64,000 bases of DNA from positions 5,462,209 to 5,526,208 of the forward strand of contig JAJEKV010000036.1 in assembly GCA_021234155.1 (NCBI GenBank). The letters are read 5' to 3'. Of this stretch, positions 53,367 to 64,000 are shown in pieces. Every line of letters starts with the position of its first letter. Positions within the stretch are counted from its first letter, which is position 1. The position numbers were made by a program, and so were the translations under genes. This DNA comes from Isoetes taiwanensis. Taxonomy: Eukaryota; Streptophyta; Lycopodiopsida; Isoetales; Isoetaceae. The notes beneath the pieces are model-generated. The model was given only the letters and a program-made list of their open reading frames with translations, searched no databases and had not been told where the DNA came from.

Positions 53367-53789
53367 TTTTACGTCAAGTTGCACTATGGTTGAATGTCTT
53401 GGCACTTTAATTTCATTGTTGTATACATGATTTTCAAAGTATGATGTTGGCTGTTTGACCTTGCTATGAGACTTTGTTAGACAAATTTTTCCACTTAGTA
53501 ATGGTTTATTTTCAAGCTTTCTACTAGGCCTTTTTATTTGCTAGTTGCAGTTTCTTTATCCGCTTTCCACCTTGTTTTGTTTGTCAAGGCTCTAGAGCAT
53601 CGTATATAGTATTGTTTGCCCAATATCTTCTCCTCTAGATTCTAATAGTTTGCATGGTACTGGATTTTTTAACGTGTTGTTGGAGCCCATAAGAAGAGGG
53701 CGATGTAAACCCCAAGAGATGAAGTTCAATAGCCTATGCAAGGATCTTCAAACTTACGATCACGTGCTGGACATTTTGTGAGCAGCCTT
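53367..53789. other. Duplicated non-coding DNA and first part of the broken gene
   Basis: Colinear with 25263-25697, including the CKPQEMKFNSLCKDL coding block near 53700-53750 on the plus strand. Confidence 0.55.
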
Positions 53790-54862
53790 CCTCAATTTGC
53801 AACTTGCAAGCTATCTATAATCTTGATGTATTGGACTTGTTGTAGTGCAGTTGGAATTCACATAGTTTTGAGTTTTGAGTCTTCTTTAACAAACTAGTTT
53901 GTGACGTCTCCTACTTCGTCTTTGATGCTCCCATCGTATCAGAAGCCAGAGTTCATCTCTCTGGCAACGAAGCTGACAGAGGCCGTCCACCTGACACCAA
54001 TCCCTTGGCAAGGAATCGATGAGGAAGAATGGACGTGTCATTTATCCCCTCTTTCCTCGGGACCGTCCTAGTTGCGGAAGCGTAAATAAATATGAGCACA
54101 TGACATCAAATATAAATAGCTCCACCTCGAAGGGTGGCTCTCTATAGCATACATGTGTAAGAACGAACAACATCATCATGGGGGAGATCCTACCCGAGGC
54201 TCAAACTCAAAATAGATAATTGAGAGGCAACTAAGTATAAATAAAATTTGAATTCAAATGCGACTTTGCAAAAAAAAAAAAATATTACTGCTTCCAAGTG
54301 CTTCCATATTTTAAGTGATCTATTAAAGAAATATTTTATAGTTTATGGAGCAAATTCTTATATCAAAGTAAGCTATCCCGTAACATAAACAAGAAGGCAA
54401 TAAGCTCATAGCTCATCAATGAGTTGTGGTCAATTTATTCCGAGACTATCATCTCTTGCCGTGTCCTTATTAAATCTTTTCCTTCCCCTTATTACCTGCA
54501 AAATAAAGTGCATTTAACATTAGATTAATATCATAAGATGTAAGAATAAATATATAAACAGACCTTTTATCGGCCTTATATTTGATCATCTACAAAGCTA
54601 TCAAATAATGCTTTGTCTTTCTTGTCCAAAATATATTTATTTGTTTTTGCATCATATGTCAAAGCATGCTAACAATATTATCAAATCAAGTGAAATAAGT
54701 TGATTGTAAGATAAATCATAAGTAAACATTGAAGATTTTTCTCCACATCCTCATGAACATTGTAGCAAGCAAGATTTATTTCCACAGAACATGAAGGTCG
54801 ACCATCTAAATCAATTGGTTGTCTACTTTCTTTCCATGACTTTCCAACTTTTCGTCTACTCA
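53790..54862 (-). pseudogene. Inverted second part of the unrecognised broken gene
   Basis: This is the reverse complement of 25698-26692. The coding blocks KVGKSWKESRQPIDLDGRPS and NVHEDVEKNLQCLLM now read on the minus strand (54681-54860), facing away from the first part of the same gene at 53.7 kb. In-frame stops differ in detail from copy 1. Flanking DNA on both sides keeps its original orientation. Confidence 0.6.
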
Positions 54863-55567
54863 AAACTCTACCCAAATACTATATAACTCTTGTTTCATTC
54901 ACGGTTTGCTTCTTGCGTTTTTTACTATTGGTTTTCCTGTTTGATGATGGATTTGATTCCATTTCACGTTCAAAATAAACTGCACAATCCAATGCCAAGT
55001 GTAGTATATTACAAGAAATGGTTCGTTGCGCAAAACGTATAATTATACGACTATTTTGCTAAGGTTTTTATATGATTATGATGTTGTATTCGTGTATGCA
55101 TATGTTGGCAGTATTTATAGAGCGCGCTTGGACGCTTGTCGATTGGCACGGATTGGACTGGCATAGGAACATGGCGTCCAAGTGCGCAAATCAACAAGCG
55201 TCCAAGTGCGCAAGAGAACAGATTGAGCTTGCATAGGAACATGGCTGTTGGGTAGCCCTCTACATCTGCCCCTCCTATGCATACTTTGCAGAATAGGCTG
55301 ATAAGTCTTGGGACTGGACCGTATCCTGCCGGGTTCATAGTCGAGGGGGCTACTCCTGGGTTTTATCTCCCCAATCCTGATGAGGTAGGAGGAGATCACT
55401 CCCTCTAGAGGTATGCATGCCCATCATAGGTGGCTAGAGGGCCACTGCCTATCTATGACTTGAACCTCATTGAAGGTGATGCATCACCCAAGAGCTGTCG
55501 AGCCCATGCCTTGCCCACACGCAGTGGCAGGCCATTAGGCCTAGCCTGCTAAGATCCCTGGTAGGCT
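54863..55567 (-). other. LTR-like remnant next to the gypsy element
   Basis: The segment at about 55260-55400 (ATCTGCCCCTCCTATGCATA, CTTTGCAG, TACTCCTGGGTTTTATCTCC) resembles the reverse complement of the LTR at 58846-60489. It sits where the 3' LTR of the minus-strand gypsy element should be. Exact ends could not be defined. Confidence 0.45.
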
Positions 55568-58500
55568 TTATGCACCAGAGGGATCAATCTGCAATGGGTT
55601 GTATTGCTCCATGAATTGGGGGTACTGCTTCTCCAAATTTGATTGTAGTACCCACGGAGCATCTTTCACAGGTAATTGTGTCCACTTCACTAAGTATTGG
55701 AGAAAAATGGGATCTTCTTGTTTTCTTGTAGGAACTGTCAAGAAGAACCTCTGGGACGATCTCGAGTTGGTCATCTGCCATTTTCAGTAGCTCTGTTGTC
55801 TCCAATACCACCTCTAGATTAGAAGTGTGCCTCTTCAGGAGACTTACGTGGAAGGCCTTACAAATTTTGAGGTGTGCTGGCAGATCCAACTTGTAGGATT
55901 GTTTATATACTCTTTTGGTTATCCTGAACGGCCCAGCCCATCTTGGAGCAAGCTTCTTGCAATTGCCGATGTGGAGCTTCGCTTGTTTGACCTTGATCTT
56001 CAGCCACATGTTGTCTCCTACTTGGACTCTCTGTGCTTATCAGCTACGCTCTTCTGCGGGCTCCTTGCTGCTAGAAGATATCCTCTCACTTCCTCCACCG
56101 ACTGTTGCATGTCAACTGGCATCTGCTAGGATATTTCTACCTTGGACACGGGATTTTGTGCCAAGTGTCTGGGGTCAAGCATTGGTAGTCGTAGCTAATC
56201 ATGAACGACGACATTTGAGATAACTCATGCTTATTGCTATTGTATACAAACTCCACCAAGTGAATGTAATCGTCCCACTTTGATTGCTTGTTCCAGATGT
56301 AATTCCTCAACATATCTTCAAGTATCCGATTTGTACGCTCCGTCTGCCCATCCGTCTGAGGGTGATATGCCGTGCTCATCGACAGCTTCAACTAGATGGT
56401 GGTAAAGAGGTCTTGCCAAAATGCACTCATGAACTTTGAATCCTTATCATAGATTATCTCCCTTGACATCCTATGGAGTCGGAAGATCTCCTTTGTGAAC
56501 AACAAGGCAGTATCCAATGTCGTATCCGTGGTCCTGCATGGCACAAAATGCGCCATTTTTTACTTGTTGACTATTACCATTAAGGCATCCTTGCCCCTTA
56601 TGGTTCTTGGGAGCCCTGTTATGAAGTCCATGCTTATTACTTCCCATTTGGCATTTGGCACTGGTAATGGCTCTAATACTCTTGGAATTCAAAATTGTCC
56701 TGCCTTCGTCTGCTGACATAGCTGACATTCTCAAATATACTTGGCTATCTGCTTCTTCATGCCGAGCCAGGAGTATTAACTTCCTGATCCTGGATGACTC
56801 GGGTATGCATAATTTGTTCTTATGGTACAATATATTATCTTCTTTCTTAAAATGCTTGAAGGTTTCCCTCTCTTTGTCCGTTCTTGCTTCCTTGGAAAGG
56901 CTTGCTCATGCTTCCTTAAAGTCTCGGTCCATTGGCTGCGTCTCTTCTATCTTCTTGCTAAACTCACTGGTGAGTGTTGATATGGCATTGCAATGGACTC
57001 TCATCATCAAGGGGTGCCTTGAGACCGCGTCCGCAACTACGTTGAGCTTGCCTGGCTTGGTACATGATGTCAAAATCGTACTCCTCCAGGAACTTTATCT
57101 ATCTCCTTTGTCTCAAGTTGAGATGTGGTTGGGTGAAGACATACTATAGACTCTGGTGGTCCGTATCTAATTGGAACTTCCTTCCCAATAGATAGTATCT
57201 CCATATTCTCAATGCTCTCACCATTATTAGCAACTCATAGTCGTGGGTTGGGTAGCGCATTTCGGCATCATTCATCTTCCTTGAATCATAAGCTACCACT
57301 CTCTCCTCCTGCATCAACACCGCTCTTGTTGCAATCTTGCTAGCATCAATTGCCACCAACTTATCTTTCTCTGGATCGGGCAATATTAAGACTGGGGCAG
57401 TCGTTAAAGCTTCCTTCAATGTCTCAAATGTTGCATGGCCCTTCTTTTGCCAATGACTCACCCAATTTTTTATCTTCTCAGCTTTGATGAGGTCCATTAA
57501 TGGTGTTGCTACATTTGCAAAGTTCCTGACGTACTTTCTGTAATACCCTGCTAAGCCGATGAAGCTCCTCACTTCATGGATGTTCTTCGGTGCTGGCCAA
57601 TCAATTACCGCTTCAATCTTTGTAGGATCAGTGAAAGCCTCTTTCACTGTAATTACATGCCCCAAGTGACACTTGGATAGCTTCGCGTAAAGTTAATGTC
57701 TCCTGAACTTTTCAAGTACCTTCCTCAAGTGTTGGGCATGCTCCTCCAAGGATTTGCTGTAGACTAGAATGTCATCAAAGAAAACTATGATGAACATATT
57801 TAGAAACTCACAAAAAATGTCGTTCATGAGTCTCATGAATGTTGCTGGGGCATTGAACAACCCAAATGGCATCACTATGAGCTCGTAATGACCATATCTC
57901 GTTTTGAATGCAGTCTTATGAATGTCTGCTTCCTTGATCCTGATCTGATGGTAGCCTGACCTCAAGTCTATCTTGGAGAAAACTTTTGCTTTTGCAGCTG
58001 ATCCATCAAATCATCTGATCAGGGCAGCGCATACTTGTTCTTGATGGCGTGCTTGTTCAATTGACAATAGTCAATGCACATTCTGAGACTTCCATCTTTC
58101 TTCTTGACAAATAGGATTTGCACCCCGAACGGTGAGACACTAGGTCTTATAAACTCTAGGTCTAGCAACTCCTGTATTTGCTTCTTCAATGCCATCAACT
58201 TCTGAGGTGACATTCTGTAAGGTGCCTTACTTGCTGGCTTAGTCCCCGATTCAGGTGTTATTTTACACTTGACTCCTCTGTAAGGTGGAAGTTGTTTGAT
58301 CTCATCTGGGAATAAATTATGGAATTCCTTCACTATCTTGGCTATTGGCTTCGGCAGCTTGTTCAATGCTTTGGCCTCCTTGTCTTCTTCTGTTTCTGGC
58401 TCCTCAACTTCGAGCTTAAAGACATAGGCCACTTGCTTCTTCTTTATGCATCTAAGTAAGTTCTTACTAGACATGCATTGCATGATTGGGGTGACTTCTT

Positions 58501-58845
58501 TTACTTGTTATCTCAATGACTTTGCCATTTGGCGCCGTTAAAGTGACTTTACTTCCCACTATCAGTTACAGCTCCAACTGGGCCAAGGTATTCCATGCCT
58601 ATGATCAAATCATACTTGCTGATGTTTATGACTTCTGCTCCCATTCCAATGTTGATACCTGGCAAGTCTATGTCGAAGTTGATCCTCTTTCACGCTGTGT
58701 GTCGGATTGCTCCACTTGCCAACACAACAGGCTTAGGCTTGGACTTCAAAGGTTTCAGCTTCAACAACTCTATCATCCTTGGCAAAGCAAAATTATAGGT
58801 GCTCCCCGTTTCTATCAACACTATCAAGGACTTGGTTTTGACTTT
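55568..58845 (-). mobile_element. Ty3/gypsy chromovirus-type retrotransposon, decayed
   Basis: Minus-strand domains run in gypsy order. Protease (about 58845-58545) has LIVLIETGSTYNFA with Glu in place of the catalytic Asp. Reverse transcriptase (58483-57693) has [26 protein letters not shown] and FFDDILVYS. RNase H (57665-57144) has LVAIDASK and the THDYELL region. Integrase has a zinc-binding remnant at 56830 and MSTAYHPQTDGQTERTNR at 56391. A C-terminal chromodomain-like end has FLQYLVKWTQLPVKDAPWVL (55774-55570). Frameshifts separate nearly every domain. Gag and the 5' LTR are missing because another LTR element interrupts the protease region at 58846. Confidence 0.92.
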
Positions 58846-60489
58846 TGTGACGTTCCAGAGAAATATACGCTATGAATATGTATATTTCTGGGTCTGTCAC
58901 TATACAAGTCTACTTCGTAGCCTTGTATACCTTAGGAATTGGCATGGGTGGATATCTAAGTTATGTGTATAACTTAGATAACCTTAGGATAAGACCCATG
59001 TTCCACATGGCCTTATCCTATTGGGTAACTGCCACGTGGCTATATCCCAGTGGAGCCACGTGTCATCCCATGTGGACCCTAACCTATATTAACCTAAACC
59101 CTAACCCTAGGCCTCTTTCCCTAGCCCTACCACCCAGGGAACATTCTCCGCACTCGAAACCCCGTTTCGAGCATCGTTCGTCGTGGCATAGCCTGCTGCA
59201 GCAGCCCCCGAAGTGTGTGCACGATCTTGGAGGGAGCACGGCTTCGACCACGTCAAGGAGCATGGAGACGCCAGGAATGGGAGGGAGCACTTTGGGAGCA
59301 GGTATTTGGAGTAGAGTCCATAGTAGTTCATCTGGAAGTTAGCACTCCAGATGGGTCAGTATGTTGTATCTAGAGTAGAGCCATCCTAGAACCCTTATTG
59401 AACATCTTCAACCCTAATCAAGGAACCCTAACTGTAAGTTAGATATGTATGATTACGTTAAGATGTTCTTATGATGATTACCATGATATGATGTTATGTG
59501 ATGATGGTTGAACATGTTTGCTCCTCTTGTATTGGGAAGGGGGGTAGAGACCTAGTAGCCTTACTTAGTAATGCTCCTATAGTTAGACCCTTTAGTTCCT
59601 ATTATTATGCGGCATGTGCATAGGAACCCACCGGACTAAGGGAGCTATGATGTGACTCAGCACTACACAACGGGGCTAGAGGAGATACGGAGGAAGGATC
59701 CCTGCTGAGCGTGGCTACTGGGGATCCCATAGTGGGCTAGGCTTATAGTCGGTCACTTCGTGTGGGCCGGGCATGGGTCCGACACCTCTTGGGGCAATGG
59801 TGTCGCCCTGCCTCTCAAGAGTTGCAAGTGTTGGCTTGGCTCTTGTTTGGGGAGGTAAGTCGGGGACTAATCGTGTGTCGCCATGATTCTCTAGCCGCCC
59901 GTGGAGCCTCTAGACCCTGGGAAGGGGAGATGCAACCCTTCCTGCCTCGACGGACCAGGGAGATGCAACCTGGAGTACTCCCGATGGGTGATACCATGGG
60001 ATTGCGTATCCGGAAGGCTAGAGTGCCAGAGCTTGGTCTAGCCCATCTGCAAAGTATGTACAGGAGGGGCAGATGGAGTGGTCAACCCTAGCCATTGTCT
60101 ATAGCCAGCCCCACCATTGTTATGACTCGGTCTGCTCTATCTTGAGGCCTAGCCAGTCAGTCATCCTCCTTATGAGTCAAAGCCATGGGTAGGAGCTCTC
60201 ATGTTTTATGGTATATGTTTATCTCTGATGTATCTCTGGATATATGGATGGACTACCCTTCGAGGTAGTATGATGTGTTGTTATTGCTAGTTCTGACGTT
60301 GTTTATGCTTCTGCTGTGATAGGAGCCCATAGGGGAAGGGCGCGCAAGACACTTTCGTGTCCTCTTCTCGCACTACCGTGATCCCAGAGTGCAGGATAGA
60401 CGGAGGGGCCCGTGCGGTCGAAGGACTGGATGGGGGATTTCCTACGGAGTGTACGACTGGGCGCCGTATATTTAGTAGGGAGCGTCACA
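58846..60489 (+). mobile_element. LTR, 1.64 kb, plus orientation
   Basis: It starts TGTGACG (58846) and ends CGTCACA (60489), a 7-bp terminal inverted repeat of the TG...CA type. A primer-binding site follows one base later. It interrupts the gypsy protease coding sequence. Minus-oriented relatives appear near 27.1 and 55.3 kb. Frames within it (for example 58872-59342) are not recognisable proteins. Confidence 0.75.
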
Positions 60490-60490
60490 A

Positions 60491-60502
60491 TGGTATCAGA
60501 GC
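60491..60502 (+). other. Primer-binding site for initiator Met-tRNA
   Basis: TGGTATCAGAGC is the standard 12-base complement of the plant initiator Met-tRNA 3' end, one base after the LTR's terminal CA. It fixes the orientation of the LTR element as plus. Confidence 0.88.
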
Positions 60503-60971
60503 GATGTTCTTGGTTGACCAGGAACTAGCACTGACCATGTCCCTAAAAGTAGTCTAAAGGGCCTAATAGGGTGCAAAATGAAAATTTCCACCATGGAACC
60601 TCGAAAATAGGGGAAAATATTTCTCCTAGGTAGTGGGTCCGTAAGAATAGGCTAAGTTGTTACATGAGGAAAAAAAGAATGAGTCAAATTAACATTCTAG
60701 TAAAATTAGAGTGGAAATTATGCATCAACATCAGATTTCACCTAAAATGGGTCGAAGAATCATGCCAATCCGAGACCTGCGTGAAAAATGGTGCAAACTC
60801 ATAATTACCACTTCAAACCATTAGGAAAAATTCGAAATTATAGTATAATATAGCATTAAGTAGATATTAATAATTAGGTATATTGCAGTAATTAATAAGG
60901 GGGGCTAATTATTAGGCCTATTAATGGTAGGAGAATATTCCTTAGAGTATCTTCCCTTTTAAATATCTTCT
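60503..60971 (+). other. Start of the LTR element interior, truncated
   Basis: AT-rich leader-like DNA without gag. It ends at the LINE insertion. No second LTR is seen in the window. Confidence 0.5.
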
Positions 60972-62689
60972 CTGTTGGATCGTCTTCGAAAGAAGGTTGC
61001 CCTATGGTCAGCCAAAGGTCTTGCAGTGTCTGGGCGTATGTAACTGTGGCCAATGCTGTCCTTGCCGCCTCTCACATTTTCTTCTCGTCTGTGATAGTGG
61101 CGCAGAAATTTGTGTACAATCAGATGCAGGTCATAATCAGGAAATTTATCTGGGGAGGTATGGCTAAGGTTGGCTGGTCAGAATTATGTAGAGATAAGAA
61201 AGAAGGTGGTCTTGGATGCAAAGACCCCTTCTCTCAGGCTCAGGCATTAGCAGCCAGGAACATATGGAGACTACTGCAAGGTGACACCTCCCCTGCCCTA
61301 GTATTTGTCAGATATTGGTTTCAACGTTGTAAACTCAAAAGGAAGCCTTCCCTCCCAAGGGACGATTTCGGTGCTGCCTTTAGAGACTTCAAGATAGCCC
61401 CAGGTACCTCGCCTGTTATGAGAAGAATACTCCAAGCATGGGCGAAGGTGCTACCATTATGCACTCCTGCTAAGCTACCCCCTCATGCTGGTAAGATCAA
61501 TCCTTTCTGGAATATTAGGGTTTGGGGATCAAGGAATCTTCCTCTTGCACTTGTACACCCCTGGATCTATAGTAAGTGGAAAGTCCATGGCATCTCCAGG
61601 CTATCTCACCTTTGGGAGAATGGCAGATGGATCTCTTGGTCCAAACTTAAAAGGCTGGTCCCAAATGCTGGTGAGGGTGATAGGAAGATCCTAAGGGAAA
61701 TCCAAGCCAATATCTCTGATCTTTCTGGACTGGAAGGTCCTGAAGAAAGATGGGAGTGTGTGGAATCCCCTTCCTACAAGGTAGCTAAGGTATATCGAGC
61801 GCTTCGTGGAGAAGTTCCCCTTAAAGCTGAGCTCATTCTGGGGGTCAATAGACCAACTACTATTCAACTCCTTGCCAACTCCTGGAAGACCATGTGTTCT
61901 CGAAGAATCCAGTTTTTTGGTGGACAGCCCTTCAAGGTGGTATTTCCTCCAATGCTAAACTCTTCCTAAGAGGTATCTCGCAAGTGAACCCCATGCCCTC
62001 TAGGTTGTCAAGCCGCTGAATCCACTTGCACGCGTGCTCTTTTTGCCCTAGGATTTCTGATTTTTGGAGATGGGTTACTCCTATTCTAGGACTTGACTTA
62101 CACTAACTCAAGCGGCGTATTATAATTTCATCCGGGAGCTGCAAAATTACTTCTTCTCACGGTAGCAATTGCCCTTTGGGTGGTCCGGAAGCATCGGTGC
62201 CCGGGTTGCTTCACGGGGCAAGAAGTCGACATTGACAAAATTAAAAGCCTCTTCAATATGGAGGTGGCCTTAATGGCGCTAGCCCATCACAGGAAGATGG
62301 GTAGGAACTATAACAAGGAACTTGACAGAATTGGCAAGCTTGAAGGCTTTTACACGTTCTTCAAGTGTAACTGGGTTGACAGGGATGAAGAAGAAGAAGA
62401 AGAAGAGATTTTAACGTCCCCAAACGGCAATTAACAACCCCAAACGGCAATGATGGTGGAAGTGCACATCCCTATCTATAGTACTCGCTCTTGTGGTGAA
62501 GAAGGTGCTTTGCCTATAGTACCTACATTAGTGGGGAAGAAGAACCGGCTGGGCCACTAGTACACCTTCAATTGTCTTGGGTCTCTGGATTTTATTTCTC
62601 TATCTGTCCCGATGAGGGGACCCAATGTACTCTATTCTAAACTAATAAATTGAACCCTTACCCTCAAAAAAAAAAAAAAAAAAAAAAAA
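60972..62689 (+). mobile_element. 5'-truncated LINE with poly(A) and 7-bp target duplication
   Basis: ATCTTCT flanks the insertion (60965-60971 and 62690-62696). It starts abruptly within the reverse transcriptase C-terminal region (LLDRLRKKVALWSAKGLAVS), then, after a 2-nt frameshift, runs through an open frame with IIRKFIWGGMAKVGWSELCR and KKEGGLGCKDPFSQAQALAA (61004-61969), the usual LINE continuation. A short C-terminal frame (62180-62434) ends in a GAA repeat. A 3' UTR and 25 A (62666-62690) complete it. It lies 93 bp upstream of the histone H3-like ATG. Confidence 0.9.
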
Positions 62690-62696
62690 ATCTTCT

Positions 62697-62783
62697 TGCC
62701 ACCTCATTTCCTCCCAACCTTACCTAAACCCTCCTCTCTCTTGATCCGCTTTACGTCGTCATCAGTTTCCCTAACCGTAAGAC
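62697..62783 (+). promoter_or_regulatory. Remaining leader of the H3-like gene
   Basis: These 87 bp are pyrimidine-rich with no TATA box. The original upstream sequence is now on the far side of the LINE (left of 60971), where TTTTAAATAT at about 60957 is the nearest AT-rich box. The LINE therefore separates the coding region from its former promoter or 5' leader. Confidence 0.4.
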
Positions 62784-63940
62784 ATGGCAAGGACCAAATA
62801 CACCATGAGGAAGTCTAGCCCAAAGCGGGACCCCTTGATGGCGGCAGCGAAGAAATGGAGGCCATGGGAAGCGGATCCCCGAAAGCACCTCCACCCCGAG
62901 GCGGAATCGCAGAAGAATCGTCCAGCTCAACGGACGAAACTTTCCATGCGTCACAGGAGGAGCCCCAGAGCAGCTCTTCGTCGGTAGAGACACAACGAAC
63001 CGGCGAGACCCATCACCTGGGTCCCCTGTCTGACCAGGAGGAGGAGCATCAAGAGGAGCACCAGGGAGATGAGCAGCACAGCAAGCAGGACCAAAGAAGC
63101 AGCTAGAGTGCATCCAGCCCCAGCCCCTTCTTCAAGCAAGAAGAAGGGGAAGGAGAAGGTAACGGAGTGGCCAGAAGAGAAGACCGCTCGGAAGAAGAGG
63201 GAGCGGGAGGAAGAAGAAAGGATGCAGAGGAAGCGGTCGCGGAGGGATCGTCCAAGGGGGACGGTCCATATTGAAGAACCTCGCCCACGCGAAGAGGAGG
63301 AGTGGCACGAGGAAGTGGAAGAGGAGGAGGTCGAAGAGGAGGAAGCCGGGCAAATGATGAGCCCGGGCGACGGCGGCGAGGTTCATCCGACCCCAATGCC
63401 CGGCCCACCCTACCCGGCAGCTCAAGCCACCGGCGGTAGTCAAGAAGCAGGGCTGCTGAATTCACCTCCCAAGCAGATCGCGGAATTCAAGCGCCGCATG
63501 AAGGTGTACCAAGAGTACCTCTGTCGCTGGACGAGGTACAATGGTCGGTACCGTAGCGTAACGCATGTAACTAGGTTAAAGGGGCGGCGAAGAACCAGCC
63601 AAAGCCGCCACCCCCAAGACCGGAGCTGCCGAAGAAGGTCCACCATGGACCTAATTCCCAGCACGCCCGAGTTTTTCGGGAGATTAGGCACTTTCAGCAG
63701 TGTACTAATCTCCTGATCTGGAAGGCACCGTTTGAGCGGCTCCTCCGGGAGGTGATGCAGGAATTCCGGATGGATTATAGGGTCACACCCCTAACCACCC
63801 GGGCCCTGCAGGAGGCAGCAGAGGCGGAGCTGATCCAGCTCTTTGAACAAGGTAATCTCTGCGCTATCCACGCCAAACGGGTAACCGTCATGCCAAAGGA
63901 CCGGCACTTGGCACGGAGAATTAGCAAGGAGAGACCCTAA
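62784..63940 (+). CDS. Divergent histone H3 variant with a ~230-residue charged tail (320 aa model)
   Basis: Histone H3 packages DNA in nucleosomes. The start gives [12 protein letters not shown], keeping the ARTK and RKS of the H3 tail. GT-AG introns at 62984-63106 and 63504-63574 make exons 62784-62983, 63107-63503 and 63575-63940 join in frame. Exon 2 is Lys/Arg/Glu-rich with an acidic run ([14 protein letters not shown]). The fold (residues about 234-320) aligns with H3 Arg49-Ala135 without gaps: [51 protein letters not shown], ending ISKERP. Changes include Gln at the K56 position and Arg at K79. Loop 1 has canonical H3 length, unlike CENH3. Without introns the frames are broken, so a pseudogene remains possible. 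Confidence 0.7.
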
Positions 63941-64000
63941 AGGCCTCAAGTTTTGTAATAACCTTAATATTAAAGTTTTTCAGTGTAGTTGACTTTTTTT
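63941..64000 (+). other. 3' flank of the H3-like gene
   Basis: AATAACCTTAATATTAAAG lies about 20-40 bp after the stop and could act as a near-upstream polyadenylation region. Nothing else can be said before the window ends. Confidence 0.3.

Larger units (their letters stand above)
39097..55330. other. Large direct duplication, copy 2
   Basis: Colinear with copy 1 (3098-27150) but without the 15 kb and 0.8 kb insertions. Relative to copy 1 it contains extra DNA at about 40491-41661, 42398-43871, 44384-47093, 47865-50096 and 52750-53172, and a reversed block at 53790-54862. Laccase 2 is intact. Dirigent 2 has altered ends. Confidence 0.85.

Noticed and set aside
62784-63940. Calling the H3-like gene CENH3
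   Set aside because: Loop 1 has the canonical H3 length and the C-terminal fold is close to standard H3. CENH3 usually has a longer loop 1. Left as an unclassified H3 variant.

Overview
This is nuclear DNA from a land plant. Two intact six-exon laccase genes, two dirigent-protein genes, short GT-AG introns, a Met-tRNA-primed LTR element, Helitron 3' ends and plant-type DNA transposons all point that way. Most of the window is AT-rich, transposon-laden intergenic DNA. The right-hand 1.2 kb, a histone H3-like gene, is clearly more GC-rich. I cannot name the species.

The backbone is a direct duplication with an offset of about 36 kb. Copy 1 runs from about 3.10 to 27.15 kb and copy 2 from about 39.10 to 55.33 kb. 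Each copy carries, left to right, a Helitron 3' end, shared non-coding DNA, a dirigent gene on the minus strand, a laccase gene on the plus strand, and a broken unrecognised gene. Dirigent and laccase are head to head. Laccases can oxidise monolignols to radicals and dirigent proteins can guide radical coupling, so the pair looks like a small phenylpropanoid (lignan or lignin) module. That joint role is inference from family knowledge and position.

Aligning the copies by eye turns each into an empty-site control for insertions in the other. Copy 1 has a 15.04 kb insertion (9013-24052) flanked by ATA. Nested in it are a small TIFY-like ORF, a 4.65 kb pogo-like transposon with TA target duplications, fragments of a DUF760 protein and a sugar transporter, and an inverted-repeat element with an array of about 18 near-palindromic units. 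Copy 2 has four insertions around its dirigent-laccase pair: a LINE, a polyA retroelement at the dirigent 3' end, a 2.7 kb element in the dirigent signal peptide carrying a kinase fragment, and a 2.2 kb hAT-like element carrying another LINE piece. Copy 2 also has a SINE-like insertion and a roughly 1 kb block inverted relative to copy 1.

The spacer between the copies (27.15-39.10 kb) holds a DDB1 pseudogene split by about 5.8 kb, an array of 30-bp perfect palindromes, a polypyrimidine tract, a 65-bp perfect palindrome and a ribosomal protein L7 pseudogene. To the right of copy 2 lie a decayed Ty3/gypsy chromovirus on the minus strand, a 1.64 kb LTR with its primer-binding site that interrupts it, a 5'-truncated LINE with 25 A and a 7-bp target duplication, and the histone H3-like gene. 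That gene can be read as three exons encoding 320 residues, with a canonical-looking first dozen residues, a charged tail of roughly 230 residues and a divergent histone fold.

The items most worth following up are the duplicated laccase-dirigent pair, the second dirigent gene whose two protein ends come from inserted DNA, the long-tailed H3 variant, and the family of gene-fragment-carrying insertions that share one terminal hairpin.
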